Assembly (NCBI GenBank): GCA_039767595.1
Contig: JBDNBY010000140.1
Span: forward strand, 1 to 8,716
DNA from: JBDNBY01 sp039767595
Lineage (GTDB): Bacteria > Pseudomonadota > Alphaproteobacteria > Rhodobacterales > Rhodobacteraceae
DNA: 8,716 nucleotides
Direction: 5' to 3'
Positions 1 through 6,262 of this stretch are shown here, piece by piece. The notes below the pieces were generated by a model that worked only from the letters and a program-made list of their open reading frames with translations, made no database searches and was not told the DNA's origin. Each line of letters starts with the position of its first letter. Position 1 is the first letter of the stretch. The position numbers were made by a program, and so were the translations under genes.

Positions 1-90
1 TACTTAAGCATACGTATACACCCATTAGAATATTTAAAATTACATTAACACGCGAATAAATCAATTTAAGGCAGAATTAAGGAGGGTTTT

Positions 91-159
91 GTGCAATTTC
101 GCGAGAGTAAATTGGTCTATCGCGCCTGTGTTGTGCATATTTGCATAGACTGCGCATAA
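91..159 (+). CDS. Candidate 22-residue small ORF
   Basis: A GTG codon at 91 opens a 22-codon frame that ends in TAA at 157-159. It is preceded by AAGGAGGG (79-86), a near-perfect Shine-Dalgarno sequence, with a 4-nt spacer that is slightly short. The peptide begins MQFRESKLVYRAC and has three cysteines in its second half. Its stop codon overlaps the left edge of the hairpin terminator at 159-184, whose T tract on the plus strand could end this transcript too. I do not recognise the peptide. It could be a real microprotein, a leader peptide of a short regulatory RNA, or chance. A frame this short is weak evidence alone; the ribosome-binding site and the terminator placement are what make it worth listing. 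Confidence 0.3.
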   Translation: MQFRESKLVYRACVVHICIDCA

Positions 160-184
160 AAAATGCCCCAAGCGGGGCATTTTT
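159..184 (-). terminator. Intrinsic terminator of pckA, probably bidirectional
   Basis: An 11-bp perfect stem (159-169 pairing with 174-184, core TGCCCC/GGGGCA) surrounds a 4-nt loop (170-173). An A run (158-163) and a T run (180-184) flank the GC core, so transcripts from either strand would end in a U tract. On the minus strand it lies 23 nt past the pckA stop codon, the expected place for that gene's terminator. On the plus strand it directly follows the candidate mini-ORF. Confidence 0.9.
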
Positions 185-207
185 GGTTATTCACATGTTT
201 GAAGCGT

Positions 208-1806
208 TTAGCCGATCGACACAGCTTTCACATCGTCGTCGATATAAGGCACATACTGAGCGAAATTCGCTGAGAACATCTCAACGAGTTTTGTGGCCTG
301 CGCATCATAGGCCGCCTTATCAGCCCAAGTCGAACGTGGGTCGAGCAAGTTCGTGTCAACACCTTCGACTGTAACGGGCACATCAAAGCCGAAGTTAGCG
401 TCTTTGCGGAATGTGCTGTCTTCGAGTGTGCCATTCAGAGCGGCATCGAGCAGGGCGCGCGTTGCCTTGATCGGCATGCGCGAGCCTGTGCCATAGGCGC
501 CTCCGGTCCAACCGGTATTCACCAACCAACAGGTCGCCCCATGCGTTGCAATTTTCTGGCGCAGCAGATCGCCATACGCCTCAGGGCGGCGGGGCATGAA
601 GGGCGCACCAAAGCAGGTTGAGAATGTAGGCTCTGGCTCGGTCACGCCGCGCTCTGTGCCGGCTACTTTGGAGGTAAAGCCCGACAAGAAGTGATACATC
701 GCTTGGGCGGGTGACAGGCGCGCGATGGGCGGCAGCACGCCAAAGGCGTCGCATGTCAGCATGATGATATTCTTCGGATGACCGCCCAACGCCGTGTTAG
801 AGGCGTTTGAAATATAGTCCAGCGGATAGGCGCAGCGCATATTGGCCGTCAAGCTGTCGTCGTTGAAATCAAGCTCTTTGGTATCGGGATCAAAGACCAT
901 GTTTTCAATCACCGTGCCGAATTTCGACGTTGTTGCGAAAATCTCTGGCTCGGCCTCTGGGTTGAGGTTGATGGTCTTGGCGTAGCAGCCCCCTTCAAAG
1001 TTAAAGGTGCCGCGATCGGACCAACCGTGTTCGTCATCGCCGATCAACACGCGCTTGGGGTCGGCTGACAACGTGGTTTTGCCAGTGCCCGACAGGCCAA
1101 AGAACACGGCCGTATCAACAGGGTTGTCGATTGCATGGTTGGCCGAGCAGTGCATCGGCATCACGCCTTGATCTGGCAGCAGGTAATTGAGCAAGGAGAA
1201 GACAGATTTTTTGTTTTCACCGGCGTATTCTGTGCCACCGATCAAAATCATCTTACGCTCAAAATTCATGGCGATCACAGTTTCACTGCGGCAGCCATGT
1301 TTAGCCGGATCCGCTTGGAAGCTGGGGCAGTTGATGACGGTGAAATCTGCGATATAGGCGCCCAAACGGTCGGCCGAGGGGCGGCGCAGCATGTGGCGAA
1401 TAAAGAGGTTGTGCCATGCTAATTCCGTGATCATGCGCACATTGATCGCATATTGTGGGTCAGCGCCCCCTTCGAGGTCTTGGACGAAATAATCGCGGCC
1501 CTTCATATGCGCGATCATATCGGTGTAGAGGGCATCAAACCCATCGGGTGACATTTTGGCGTTGTTTTCCCACCAAATGTGATCGGTGATGTCGGGGGTA
1601 TCGACGATATGTTTATCTTTGGGCGAGCGGCCCGTGAATTTTCCTGTTGTGACCAAAAAGGCGCCGCCTTGGCCCAGTGTGCCCTCATCACGCTTGAGCG
1701 CCTCTTCGATTAAGGCCGGCTCGAGCAAGTTATAATAGACCGCGCCCAGACCAGTGATGCCTTGATCTTCAAGTCGAAATTCTGGGTTAAAGCGACCGTG
1801 GTCCAT
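208..1806 (-). CDS. pckA: Phosphoenolpyruvate carboxykinase (ATP)
   Basis: Cytosolic enzyme converting oxaloacetate and ATP to phosphoenolpyruvate, CO2 and ADP, the entry step of gluconeogenesis. The 532-residue protein has the family's usual length and a full set of active-site motifs: the substrate Arg in GKFTGRSPKDK (R60), YAGENKK (194-200, Lys200 as metal ligand), MHCSAN (His219), the P-loop GLSGTGKT (237-244), the second kinase motif LIGDDEHGW (254-262) with Asp257/Asp258, and NTGWTGG (430-436). The open frame extends 25 codons further upstream, but those residues resemble no PckA N-terminus. The ATG at 1804-1806 has GAGGAG (1813-1818) six nt upstream and begins MDHGRFNPEF like its relatives. 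The gene is transcribed away from chvI, as in rhizobia, and is closed by the hairpin at 159-184. It looks intact. Confidence 0.97.
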   Translation of the reverse strand: MDHGRFNPEFRLEDQGITGLGAVYYNLLEPALIEEALKRDEGTLGQGGAFLVTTGKFTGRSPKDKHIVDTPDITDHIWWENNAKMSPDGFDALYTDMIAHMKGRDYFVQDLEGGADPQYAINVRMITELAWHNLFIRHMLRRPSADRLGAYIADFTVINCPSFQADPAKHGCRSETVIAMNFERKMILIGGTEYAGENKKSVFSLLNYLLPDQGVMPMHCSANHAIDNPVDTAVFFGLSGTGKTTLSADPKRVLIGDDEHGWSDRGTFNFEGGCYAKTINLNPEAEPEIFATTSKFGTVIENMVFDPDTKELDFNDDSLTANMRCAYPLDYISNASNTALGGHPKNIIMLTCDAFGVLPPIARLSPAQAMYHFLSGFTSKVAGTERGVTEPEPTFSTCFGAPFMPRRPEAYGDLLRQKIATHGATCWLVNTGWTGGAYGTGSRMPIKATRALLDAALNGTLEDSTFRKDANFGFDVPVTVEGVDTNLLDPRSTWADKAAYDAQATKLVEMFSANFAQYVPYIDDDVKAVSIG

Positions 1807-1835
1807 TGTGTGCTCCTCACGTGCAGTGCTATTTT

Positions 1836-1862
1836 GCGACGTCGCGTCATGCGACATGTCGC
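1836..1862 (-). promoter_or_regulatory. Bulged hairpin / tandem palindrome in the pckA leader
   Basis: Four half-sites of GCGAC/GTCGC are packed in 27 bp: a perfect 10-bp palindrome GCGACGTCGC (1836-1845), five bases, then a perfect 12-bp palindrome GCGACATGTCGC (1851-1862). Read as pckA-sense RNA, the outer arms (1858-1862 with 1836-1840) and the inner arms (1851-1855 with 1841-1845) stack into a 10-bp GC-rich stem with a two-base AT bulge and a 5-nt loop. It ends 17 nt before the pckA Shine-Dalgarno sequence. It could be an RNA leader structure or a double protein-binding site on DNA; the sequence alone does not decide. Confidence 0.5.
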
Positions 1863-1906
1863 GGCGTAACATGAAGCACAAACAGAGCGCTAGAGGGCCA
1901 TAGATA

Positions 1907-1920
1907 TGTTAACGCTACCA
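1907..1920 (-). promoter_or_regulatory. LacI/GalR-type operator upstream of pckA (CceR/PckR candidate)
   Basis: The minus strand reads TGGTAGCGTTAACA, an imperfect 14-bp palindrome centred on CG in which five of the seven base pairs are symmetric. The flanking A and T at 1906 and 1921 extend the symmetry. It fits the general LacI/GalR operator pattern TGxxAxCGxTxxCA at every fixed position. LacI-family regulators of central carbon metabolism control pckA in relatives: PckR in Sinorhizobium, and CceR in Rhodobacter with a broader gluconeogenic and Entner-Doudoroff regulon. The site lies about 100 bp upstream of the pckA start. Assignment to a particular regulator is inference. Confidence 0.55.
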
Positions 1921-1950
1921 TGAGACAGTTTAGCGCAAACAGGGCGTTTA

Positions 1951-1979
1951 TCGGAAACATTAGACGCGGTGGGTGTCAA
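1951..1979 (-). promoter_or_regulatory. Candidate pckA promoter (-35 TTGACA)
   Basis: A consensus -35 hexamer TTGACA is present on the minus strand (1974-1979). At 17 nt the -10 position reads TTCCGA, a poor match, and at 18 nt TCCGAT, matching three of six. Alphaproteobacterial promoters often keep TTGAC while the -10 is degenerate, so this is plausible but weak. If used, transcription would begin near 1944, the LacI-type site would lie downstream of the start, and the hairpin at 1836-1862 would be within a leader of about 140 nt. Confidence 0.25.
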
Positions 1980-2034
1980 AATTTGGCACTGCGCAACAAT
2001 TTGACCGCTGGTTGTACGATTCGGAAATAAAAGA

Positions 2035-2063
2035 TTGATCGAACTCAAGAAAAAGCGCATAAA
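2035..2063 (+). promoter_or_regulatory. Candidate chvI operon promoter
   Basis: TTGATC (2035-2040) is followed after 17 nt by CATAAA (2058-2063); each box matches the sigma-70 consensus at four of six positions. The surrounding A-rich stretch is typical of a strong upstream region. TTGACC at 2001-2006 is a competing -35 box but has no good -10 at the right distance. The ribosome-binding site AAAGGGG (2106-2112) lies eight nt before the chvI ATG. Confidence 0.3.
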
Positions 2064-2120
2064 ACGAACTATAAAAATAAAAACACACCTGAGGCAGTAA
2101 TTAATAAAGGGGCAATCGTA

Positions 2121-2822
2121 ATGGCGAAAATTGCGCTCGTAGATGATGACAGAAACATTTTAACCTCCGTGGCGATCACGCTCGAATCGGAAGGTTTCGA
2201 AGTAGACACATATAATGACGGACAGGCCGCGCTTGAGGCCTTTAATAAGAAGTTCCCAGATATGTCGGTGTTTGATATCAAAATGCCCCGCATGGACGGT
2301 ATGGATTTGCTGCAACGTGTGCGGCAAAAATCCTCGATGCCCGTGATCTTTTTGACGTCAAAAGACGATGAGATCGACGAAGTGCTCGGCCTTAGGATGG
2401 GCGCAGATGATTATGTGACCAAGCCTTTCTCCCAGCGTTTGTTGGTTGAGCGGATCCGCGCCTTGCTGCGCCGCCAAGAGGCGGTAGAAGGCAATATCGT
2501 GGCCGATAGCGAAGAAACCAAATTGATGGTGCGCGGCGAATTGAGCATGGACCCCTTGCGCCATCTGGTGTCGTGGAAGGGGCGGGATGTCTCGTTGACC
2601 GTGACCGAGTTTTTGCTGTTGCAAGCTCTGGTGCAGCGCCCTGGCTTTGTCAAAAGTCGCGATCAATTGATTGATGTGGCCTATGACGAGCAGGTCTATG
2701 TCGATGACCGCACGATTGACAGCCACATCAAACGGCTGCGCAAAAAGATGCGGACCGTTGACGATGAGTTTAACGCGATCGAAACACTCTATGGTATTGG
2801 TTACCGTTACAACGAAGAGTAA
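2121..2822 (+). CDS. chvI: Response regulator ChvI (OmpR/PhoB type)
   Basis: DNA-binding response regulator, partner of ChvG, in a system that in rhizobia and Agrobacterium answers acidity and envelope stress. The 233-residue protein has a receiver domain (about 1-120) with the acidic pocket Asp8-Asp10, phosphoacceptor Asp52 in SVFDIKMPRMDG, Thr79 and Lys101 in KPFSQR. A winged-helix output domain follows (about 135-230), with the recognition-helix segment DDRTIDSHIKRLRKKM and the closing YGIGYRY. The start ATG is preceded by AAAGGGG. The stop codon shares one base with the chvG ATG (TAATG), so the pair is translationally coupled. It is the first gene of the plus-strand operon and is divergent from pckA. 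Confidence 0.96.
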   Translation: MAKIALVDDDRNILTSVAITLESEGFEVDTYNDGQAALEAFNKKFPDMSVFDIKMPRMDGMDLLQRVRQKSSMPVIFLTSKDDEIDEVLGLRMGADDYVTKPFSQRLLVERIRALLRRQEAVEGNIVADSEETKLMVRGELSMDPLRHLVSWKGRDVSLTVTEFLLLQALVQRPGFVKSRDQLIDVAYDEQVYVDDRTIDSHIKRLRKKMRTVDDEFNAIETLYGIGYRYNEE

Positions 2823-4513
2823 TGGCTTTACTTGATTTCATGCCAAAGGGGTGGTCTCTTTGGCGGCGCCCCGCATCTGGGCGTGTGACACAAGCGAGTT
2901 CGTCCATGGCAGAACCTCGGCGCCGCAAAGGTATTGCCGCCCGTTTGATGGGTGGCTCTCCGCTGACGCGAAAGATCGTCACGTTCAATTTGCTTGCGCT
3001 GAATATTTTGGTTTTGGGCCTCCTCTATATCAACCCGTCTCGGGATGGATTGGTGGCGCAGCGGATCTCCAGTTTGGTGTCCGAGGCGCGCTTGATCTCG
3101 AACTTGTTCGAAGCTGAGTTGATCACACGGCAATCGTCAACTGGCGGTACAAACGACATTGACTACATTGACAATACGGTCTCGGCGCTGATTTTTCGTG
3201 AAGGGCTGACGGCGATGGTCTTGTCCCCAGACGGCGAATTTATCGCTATCAATCAAGGGAAAGAAGTGCCCGTTGTCTCAATCGATATCCAGCCCACTCC
3301 GATTATGGATAGCATTTTAAGCATCGGCGCGCGGATATCTGAGGCCGTTCCTTTTCTCAACCGCAAAGAGATGCCATCGATGCGCGAGCAGGTCCAAGAG
3401 CTGTCTCGGCTCACGGCCAAAGGTCTCAGTTTCACGGCGCAAGAGCTGTATAGCCCGCAAGGCCGGGTCTTGGCTGTGGCAGTACCTGTGTTTGACGGCC
3501 AGAATAACATTGCTGTGATTACATTGGCCAGTGCCGCTGGCGAGATTGAAACATTGGTAAAAATTGAGCGCGAGCGCGTGATGCAAATGTTTCTTGTCGC
3601 GATTTTGATGTCGATTGGTCTGTCGCTGGTCTTGGCCTCGACGATTTCTAATCCAATCCGTGATTTGGCCGCCGCCGCCGAGCTAGGCCGCGATCGTGGC
3701 CGGCAAAACCTACGGGCGGGGCGTATTCGTATTCCTGATATGACGGGTCGGCCCGATGAAATCGGCCGGCTCTCTTCGGCATTGCGGGGCATGGTGACGG
3801 CGCTTTATGATCGTATTGATGCCAATGAACAATTTGCCGCCGATGTCTCGCATGAGATCAAAAACCCGCTGGCGTCGCTCCGCTCGGCGGTGGGGACGCT
3901 GCGCTTTGCCAAGACCGAGGATCAAATGTCTCGCTTGCTCGACGTGATTGAGCATGATGTGAAGCGCCTTGATCGGCTGGTCAGCGACATTTCCAATGCC
4001 TCGCGCCTTGATAGCGAGTTGGTCAAAGAGGAAGAAGAGCCGTTCGATTTGCTCAAAATGCTGTCAAATCTGACCAGCTATCTGGGCGAAGAAGCCTCGA
4101 AAAAAGGCATTGAATTTATGTCGGACTACCCGTCCGAGCCGATCAATATTCACGGTCTCGAGGCGCGGTTGGCGCAGGTGTTTGTTAATCTGATCTCCAA
4201 CGCCGTGAGCTTTTGTCACACAGGCGATGCGATCCGTGTTTGGGTGCGCCGCCGCGATAACCGCGTCCTTGTCGTCGTCGAAGACACGGGCCCCGGCATT
4301 CCCGAAGAAGCCTTGACCAAAGTGTTCAAACGGTTTTATTCGCAACGTCCAGAGAGTGATTTTGGCAACAACTCTGGTCTGGGCTTGGCGATTTCTAAAC
4401 AAATTATCGAAGCCCATGGCGGCGTCATTTGGGCCGAAAATATTAAGCCAAGTTCTGCAGACCCCACATCCGAGCCATTGGGCGCGCGGTTTGTGGTTGG
4501 CTTGCCCATCTAA
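2822..4513 (+). CDS. chvG: Sensor histidine kinase ChvG
   Basis: Membrane histidine kinase that phosphorylates ChvI; the Sinorhizobium homologue is ExoS. The 563-residue protein has a basic cytoplasmic N-terminus (1-50), a membrane helix (about 52-70), a periplasmic sensor region (about 71-254), a second helix (about 255-274) and a HAMP linker. The HisKA helix has phosphoacceptor His344 in SHEIKNPL. The ATPase domain has the N box NLISNAVSF (456-464, Asn460), the G1 box DTGPGIPEE (488-496), the F box FKRFYS (502-507) and the G2 box SGLGLAIS (518-525). All catalytic motifs are intact. The periplasmic part shows no motif that identifies the signal; in rhizobia a separate protein, ExoR, holds this kinase off, but no exoR is seen here. 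Its end lies one base from hprK. Confidence 0.95.
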   Translation: MALLDFMPKGWSLWRRPASGRVTQASSSMAEPRRRKGIAARLMGGSPLTRKIVTFNLLALNILVLGLLYINPSRDGLVAQRISSLVSEARLISNLFEAELITRQSSTGGTNDIDYIDNTVSALIFREGLTAMVLSPDGEFIAINQGKEVPVVSIDIQPTPIMDSILSIGARISEAVPFLNRKEMPSMREQVQELSRLTAKGLSFTAQELYSPQGRVLAVAVPVFDGQNNIAVITLASAAGEIETLVKIERERVMQMFLVAILMSIGLSLVLASTISNPIRDLAAAAELGRDRGRQNLRAGRIRIPDMTGRPDEIGRLSSALRGMVTALYDRIDANEQFAADVSHEIKNPLASLRSAVGTLRFAKTEDQMSRLLDVIEHDVKRLDRLVSDISNASRLDSELVKEEEEPFDLLKMLSNLTSYLGEEASKKGIEFMSDYPSEPINIHGLEARLAQVFVNLISNAVSFCHTGDAIRVWVRRRDNRVLVVVEDTGPGIPEEALTKVFKRFYSQRPESDFGNNSGLGLAISKQIIEAHGGVIWAENIKPSSADPTSEPLGARFVVGLPI

Positions 4514-4514
4514 T

Positions 4515-4943
4515 ATGGACAGCCCCGACGATATTCTTCACGCAACTGGCGTGGTCGTTGAGGGCAAGGGTGTTTTACTCATTGGACCCTCCGGAAGCGG
4601 CAAATCGCGTCTGGCTCTGGAGTTGATTGGCCTTGGGGCGCAGTTGATTTGCGATGACCGAGTGCGCCTGTCGAGCCAAGATGGCCGGCTCTATGCCCAT
4701 GCGGTGGACACAATTGCCGGCATGATTGAGGCGCGCGGCTTCGGCGTGCTCAATTGTCCCCATATTGCGCGCCATAGCGTTGAGGCCGTGATTGATCTAC
4801 AGCCACAAGAGAGCGCGCGCTTTCCAAAAGATGAGTTTATCACCTTAAGGGGGCTCATCCTTTCAAAATTCAACTTTAACGGTACATTCACCCCTGCAGC
4901 CGCGATTCACCTTTGGGCGCGCTATGGGCGTGCAGAGGTGTAG
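4515..4943 (+). CDS. hprK: HPr kinase/phosphorylase, short alphaproteobacterial form
   Basis: Phosphorylates HPr on its regulatory serine and may also dephosphorylate it. At 142 residues it has only the catalytic core; the Gram-positive enzymes are about 310 residues with an extra N-terminal domain. Seen here are His9 in the catalytic LHATGV segment, the P-loop GPSGSGKS (24-31), the acidic pair in LICDDRV (Asp47, Asp48) and the family signature IEARGFGVLN (71-80). The open frame extends upstream to 4356, but that part overlaps the conserved ATPase end of chvG in another frame. The ATG at 4515, one base after the chvG stop, gives the natural N-terminus MDSPDDILHATG. There is no clear Shine-Dalgarno sequence, so translation is probably coupled to chvG. 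The target HPr is encoded three genes downstream. Confidence 0.93.
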   Translation: MDSPDDILHATGVVVEGKGVLLIGPSGSGKSRLALELIGLGAQLICDDRVRLSSQDGRLYAHAVDTIAGMIEARGFGVLNCPHIARHSVEAVIDLQPQESARFPKDEFITLRGLILSKFNFNGTFTPAAAIHLWARYGRAEV

Positions 4944-4964
4944 CGCGGGCACGGCCCACAGCGC
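4943..4964 (+). promoter_or_regulatory. Intercistronic hairpin between hprK and rapZ
   Basis: GCGC (4943-4946) and GGGC (4947-4950) pair with GCCC (4954-4957) and GCGC (4961-4964). The result is an 8-bp GC stem with a 3-nt loop and a 3-nt bulge (ACA, 4958-4960) on the 3' side. No T tract follows, so it is not a classical terminator. It starts in the last base of the hprK stop codon and ends about 8 nt before the rapZ ribosome-binding site AGGA (4973-4976). It could mark RNA processing, partial attenuation, or a protein-binding site. Confidence 0.35.
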
Positions 4965-4982
4965 GACACGATAGGATAGCTC

Positions 4983-5846
4983 ATGCAAAGATTGATCATT
5001 GTCACAGGCCGGTCAGGCGCAGGGCGGACAACAGTGTTGTCGGTGCTTGAGGATTTCGGCTACGAGGCGATCAATAATATTCCATTGGGTTTGGTGCAAA
5101 AACTCATTGAGATGCCCTCATCGGCGGATACCGTTGTGTTGGGGATCGATGTACGCTCGCGTGATTTCACCGTGTCCAACTTTCTCGATATTTTACAGAC
5201 CTGCCGCGCCGCCAAGCAGTATTCAACCGAGTTGATCTATCTCGATGCCAGTGATGATGTCTTGATCCGCCGCTATTCCGAGACGCGCCGCCGCCATCCT
5301 CTGAGCCCAGATCTGGATCCTCGCAGCGGCGTCCAACAAGAGGCCCACGTGCTGGGCGCGATCAAGGCGCAGGCGGACACAGTCCTTGATACATCCGATC
5401 AGTCGCCGCATGACCTCAAGTCTGAATTGCGCGATGTGTTTCGCCAAGATCAGCACACGCAGCTTCGGGTGAATGTGATGTCATTCTCCTATAAACGGGG
5501 TTTGCCGCGCGGGGTGGATATGGTGTGGGATTGTCGGTTTTTGCGCAATCCGCATTGGGATCGCACCTTGCGCCCACTTAGCGGATTGGATGGTGCTGTG
5601 GGCGCGTACATCACGCAGGATCCAAATTACGCCCAGTTTCTAGAGCATGTGACCCGCTCAGCCGACTTTTTGTTGCCGCAGTACCGTCATGAGGGGAAGT
5701 CATATTTCACGATCGGCTTTGGGTGTTCTGGGGGGCGGCACCGCTCAGTTTACGTTACGGAAGTTTTGGCAAAACATCTAGAAAAAGCCAATTGGCCCGT
5801 TTCCGTGCGGCACAGAGAATTGACAGAGCTTGACCGTCAAGATTAG
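4983..5846 (+). CDS. rapZ: RapZ/YvcJ-family nucleotide-binding regulator
   Basis: Member of the RapZ (YvcJ, UPF0042) family. In E. coli RapZ is an RNA adaptor that presents the small RNA GlmZ to RNase E and senses glucosamine-6-phosphate; the role in alphaproteobacteria is less clear. The 287 residues match the family length. An N-terminal P-loop domain carries GRSGAGRT (9-16), with Arg15 where Walker A normally has Lys, followed by EDFGYEAINNIPLGL. TRRRHPLS (101-108) comes next. The C-terminal effector and RNA-binding domain shows SFSYKRGLPRGVDMVWDCRF (167-186), RNPHW and GCSGGRHRSV (247-256). AGGA at 4973-4976 sets the start. It lies between hprK and the EIIA gene, which ties it to PTS regulation. 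The gene is intact. Confidence 0.93.
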   Translation: MQRLIIVTGRSGAGRTTVLSVLEDFGYEAINNIPLGLVQKLIEMPSSADTVVLGIDVRSRDFTVSNFLDILQTCRAAKQYSTELIYLDASDDVLIRRYSETRRRHPLSPDLDPRSGVQQEAHVLGAIKAQADTVLDTSDQSPHDLKSELRDVFRQDQHTQLRVNVMSFSYKRGLPRGVDMVWDCRFLRNPHWDRTLRPLSGLDGAVGAYITQDPNYAQFLEHVTRSADFLLPQYRHEGKSYFTIGFGCSGGRHRSVYVTEVLAKHLEKANWPVSVRHRELTELDRQD

Positions 5847-5878
5847 AAAGCGTGATACTTTCGGAACTGGTGTAGTGT

Positions 5879-6262
5879 ATGATCGGCGTTGTCCTTGTTG
5901 CGCATGGAAATTTAGCCTCGGAATTTTTGGCCGTGGCCCAGCATATTTTGGGCGCGCAATCCTCTGTGGACGCCATTTCGATCCTCGGCGACGAAGATCG
6001 CGCGGCCGTGCGTCAACGGATCAAGGACACAGTCCAATCTTTGGATCAAGGCCGCGGCGTGATTATCCTCACGGATCTTGCGGGGGCCAGCCCGTTTAAC
6101 CTATGTGACGCGGCGCGCGCGCAGGCAGAAACGCGCATTTTGTTTGGGATGAATTTACCCATGGTTTTACAAATATTGCGCGACCGTCAAAAGCCGATGG
6201 ATATTGCCATCGAAAATGCGCTAAAAGCCGGCAAGACCTATATGAATGCGAGTCCCCCATGA
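5879..6262 (+). CDS. manX: PTS EIIA component, mannose type
   Basis: Cytosolic phosphocarrier of the EIIA-Man fold, 127 residues, a single domain with no EIIB fused. His9 in VLVAHGNLA is the phosphorylation site accepting phosphate from HPr. Asp66 in ILTDLAGASPFN (63-74) corresponds to the Asp that hydrogen-bonds the active histidine in E. coli ManX. With no EIIB, EIIC or EIID gene next to it, the protein probably regulates partner proteins according to its phosphorylation state rather than moving sugar. The ribosome-binding site is weak (CGGA at 5864-5867, 11 nt from the ATG). The stop codon overlaps the ptsH start as ATGA, so the two are translationally coupled. The gene could equally be named as a generic EIIA; the fold assignment is firm. 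Confidence 0.93.
   Translation: MIGVVLVAHGNLASEFLAVAQHILGAQSSVDAISILGDEDRAAVRQRIKDTVQSLDQGRGVIILTDLAGASPFNLCDAARAQAETRILFGMNLPMVLQILRDRQKPMDIAIENALKAGKTYMNASPP

Larger units (their letters stand above)
1807..2120. promoter_or_regulatory. Divergent pckA/chvI regulatory region
   Basis: This 314-bp gap between two divergent genes holds no convincing gene. From the pckA side it contains the pckA ribosome-binding site (1813-1818), a 27-nt bulged hairpin (1836-1862), a LacI-type operator (1907-1920), a short inverted repeat GTTT-N5-AAAC (1946-1958), and a TTGACA on the minus strand (1974-1979). On the chvI side there is TTGACC (2001-2006), then an A-rich stretch (about 2024-2110) with a TTGATC/CATAAA promoter candidate. 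A GATTC site, the recognition sequence of the alphaproteobacterial methylase CcrM, lies at 2018-2022. Confidence 0.75.

Noticed and set aside
10..17. ATACGTAT palindrome at the left edge.
   Set aside because: An 8-bp AT-rich palindrome is expected by chance and has no supporting context.
1807..1881. Upstream extension of the pckA frame (25 more codons to an ATG at 1879-1881).
   Set aside because: The extra residues do not look like PckA, no ribosome-binding site was identified for it, and the palindromic hairpin lies within it. The ATG at 1804-1806 has GAGGAG at ideal spacing and a family-typical N-terminus.
1946..1958. Second LacI-like operator (GTTT-N5-AAAC).
   Set aside because: The arms are symmetric, but the spacing and central bases do not fit the CG-centred pattern. 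A 4-bp inverted repeat is common by chance.
3253..3792. 179-codon minus-strand open frame.
   Set aside because: It is antisense to chvG, with a low-complexity Arg/Ser-rich composition typical of a shadow frame.
4356..4514. Longer hprK start inside chvG.
   Set aside because: It would overlap the conserved ATPase end of chvG by over 150 bp. The short form starting at 4515 matches the alphaproteobacterial HprK N-terminus.
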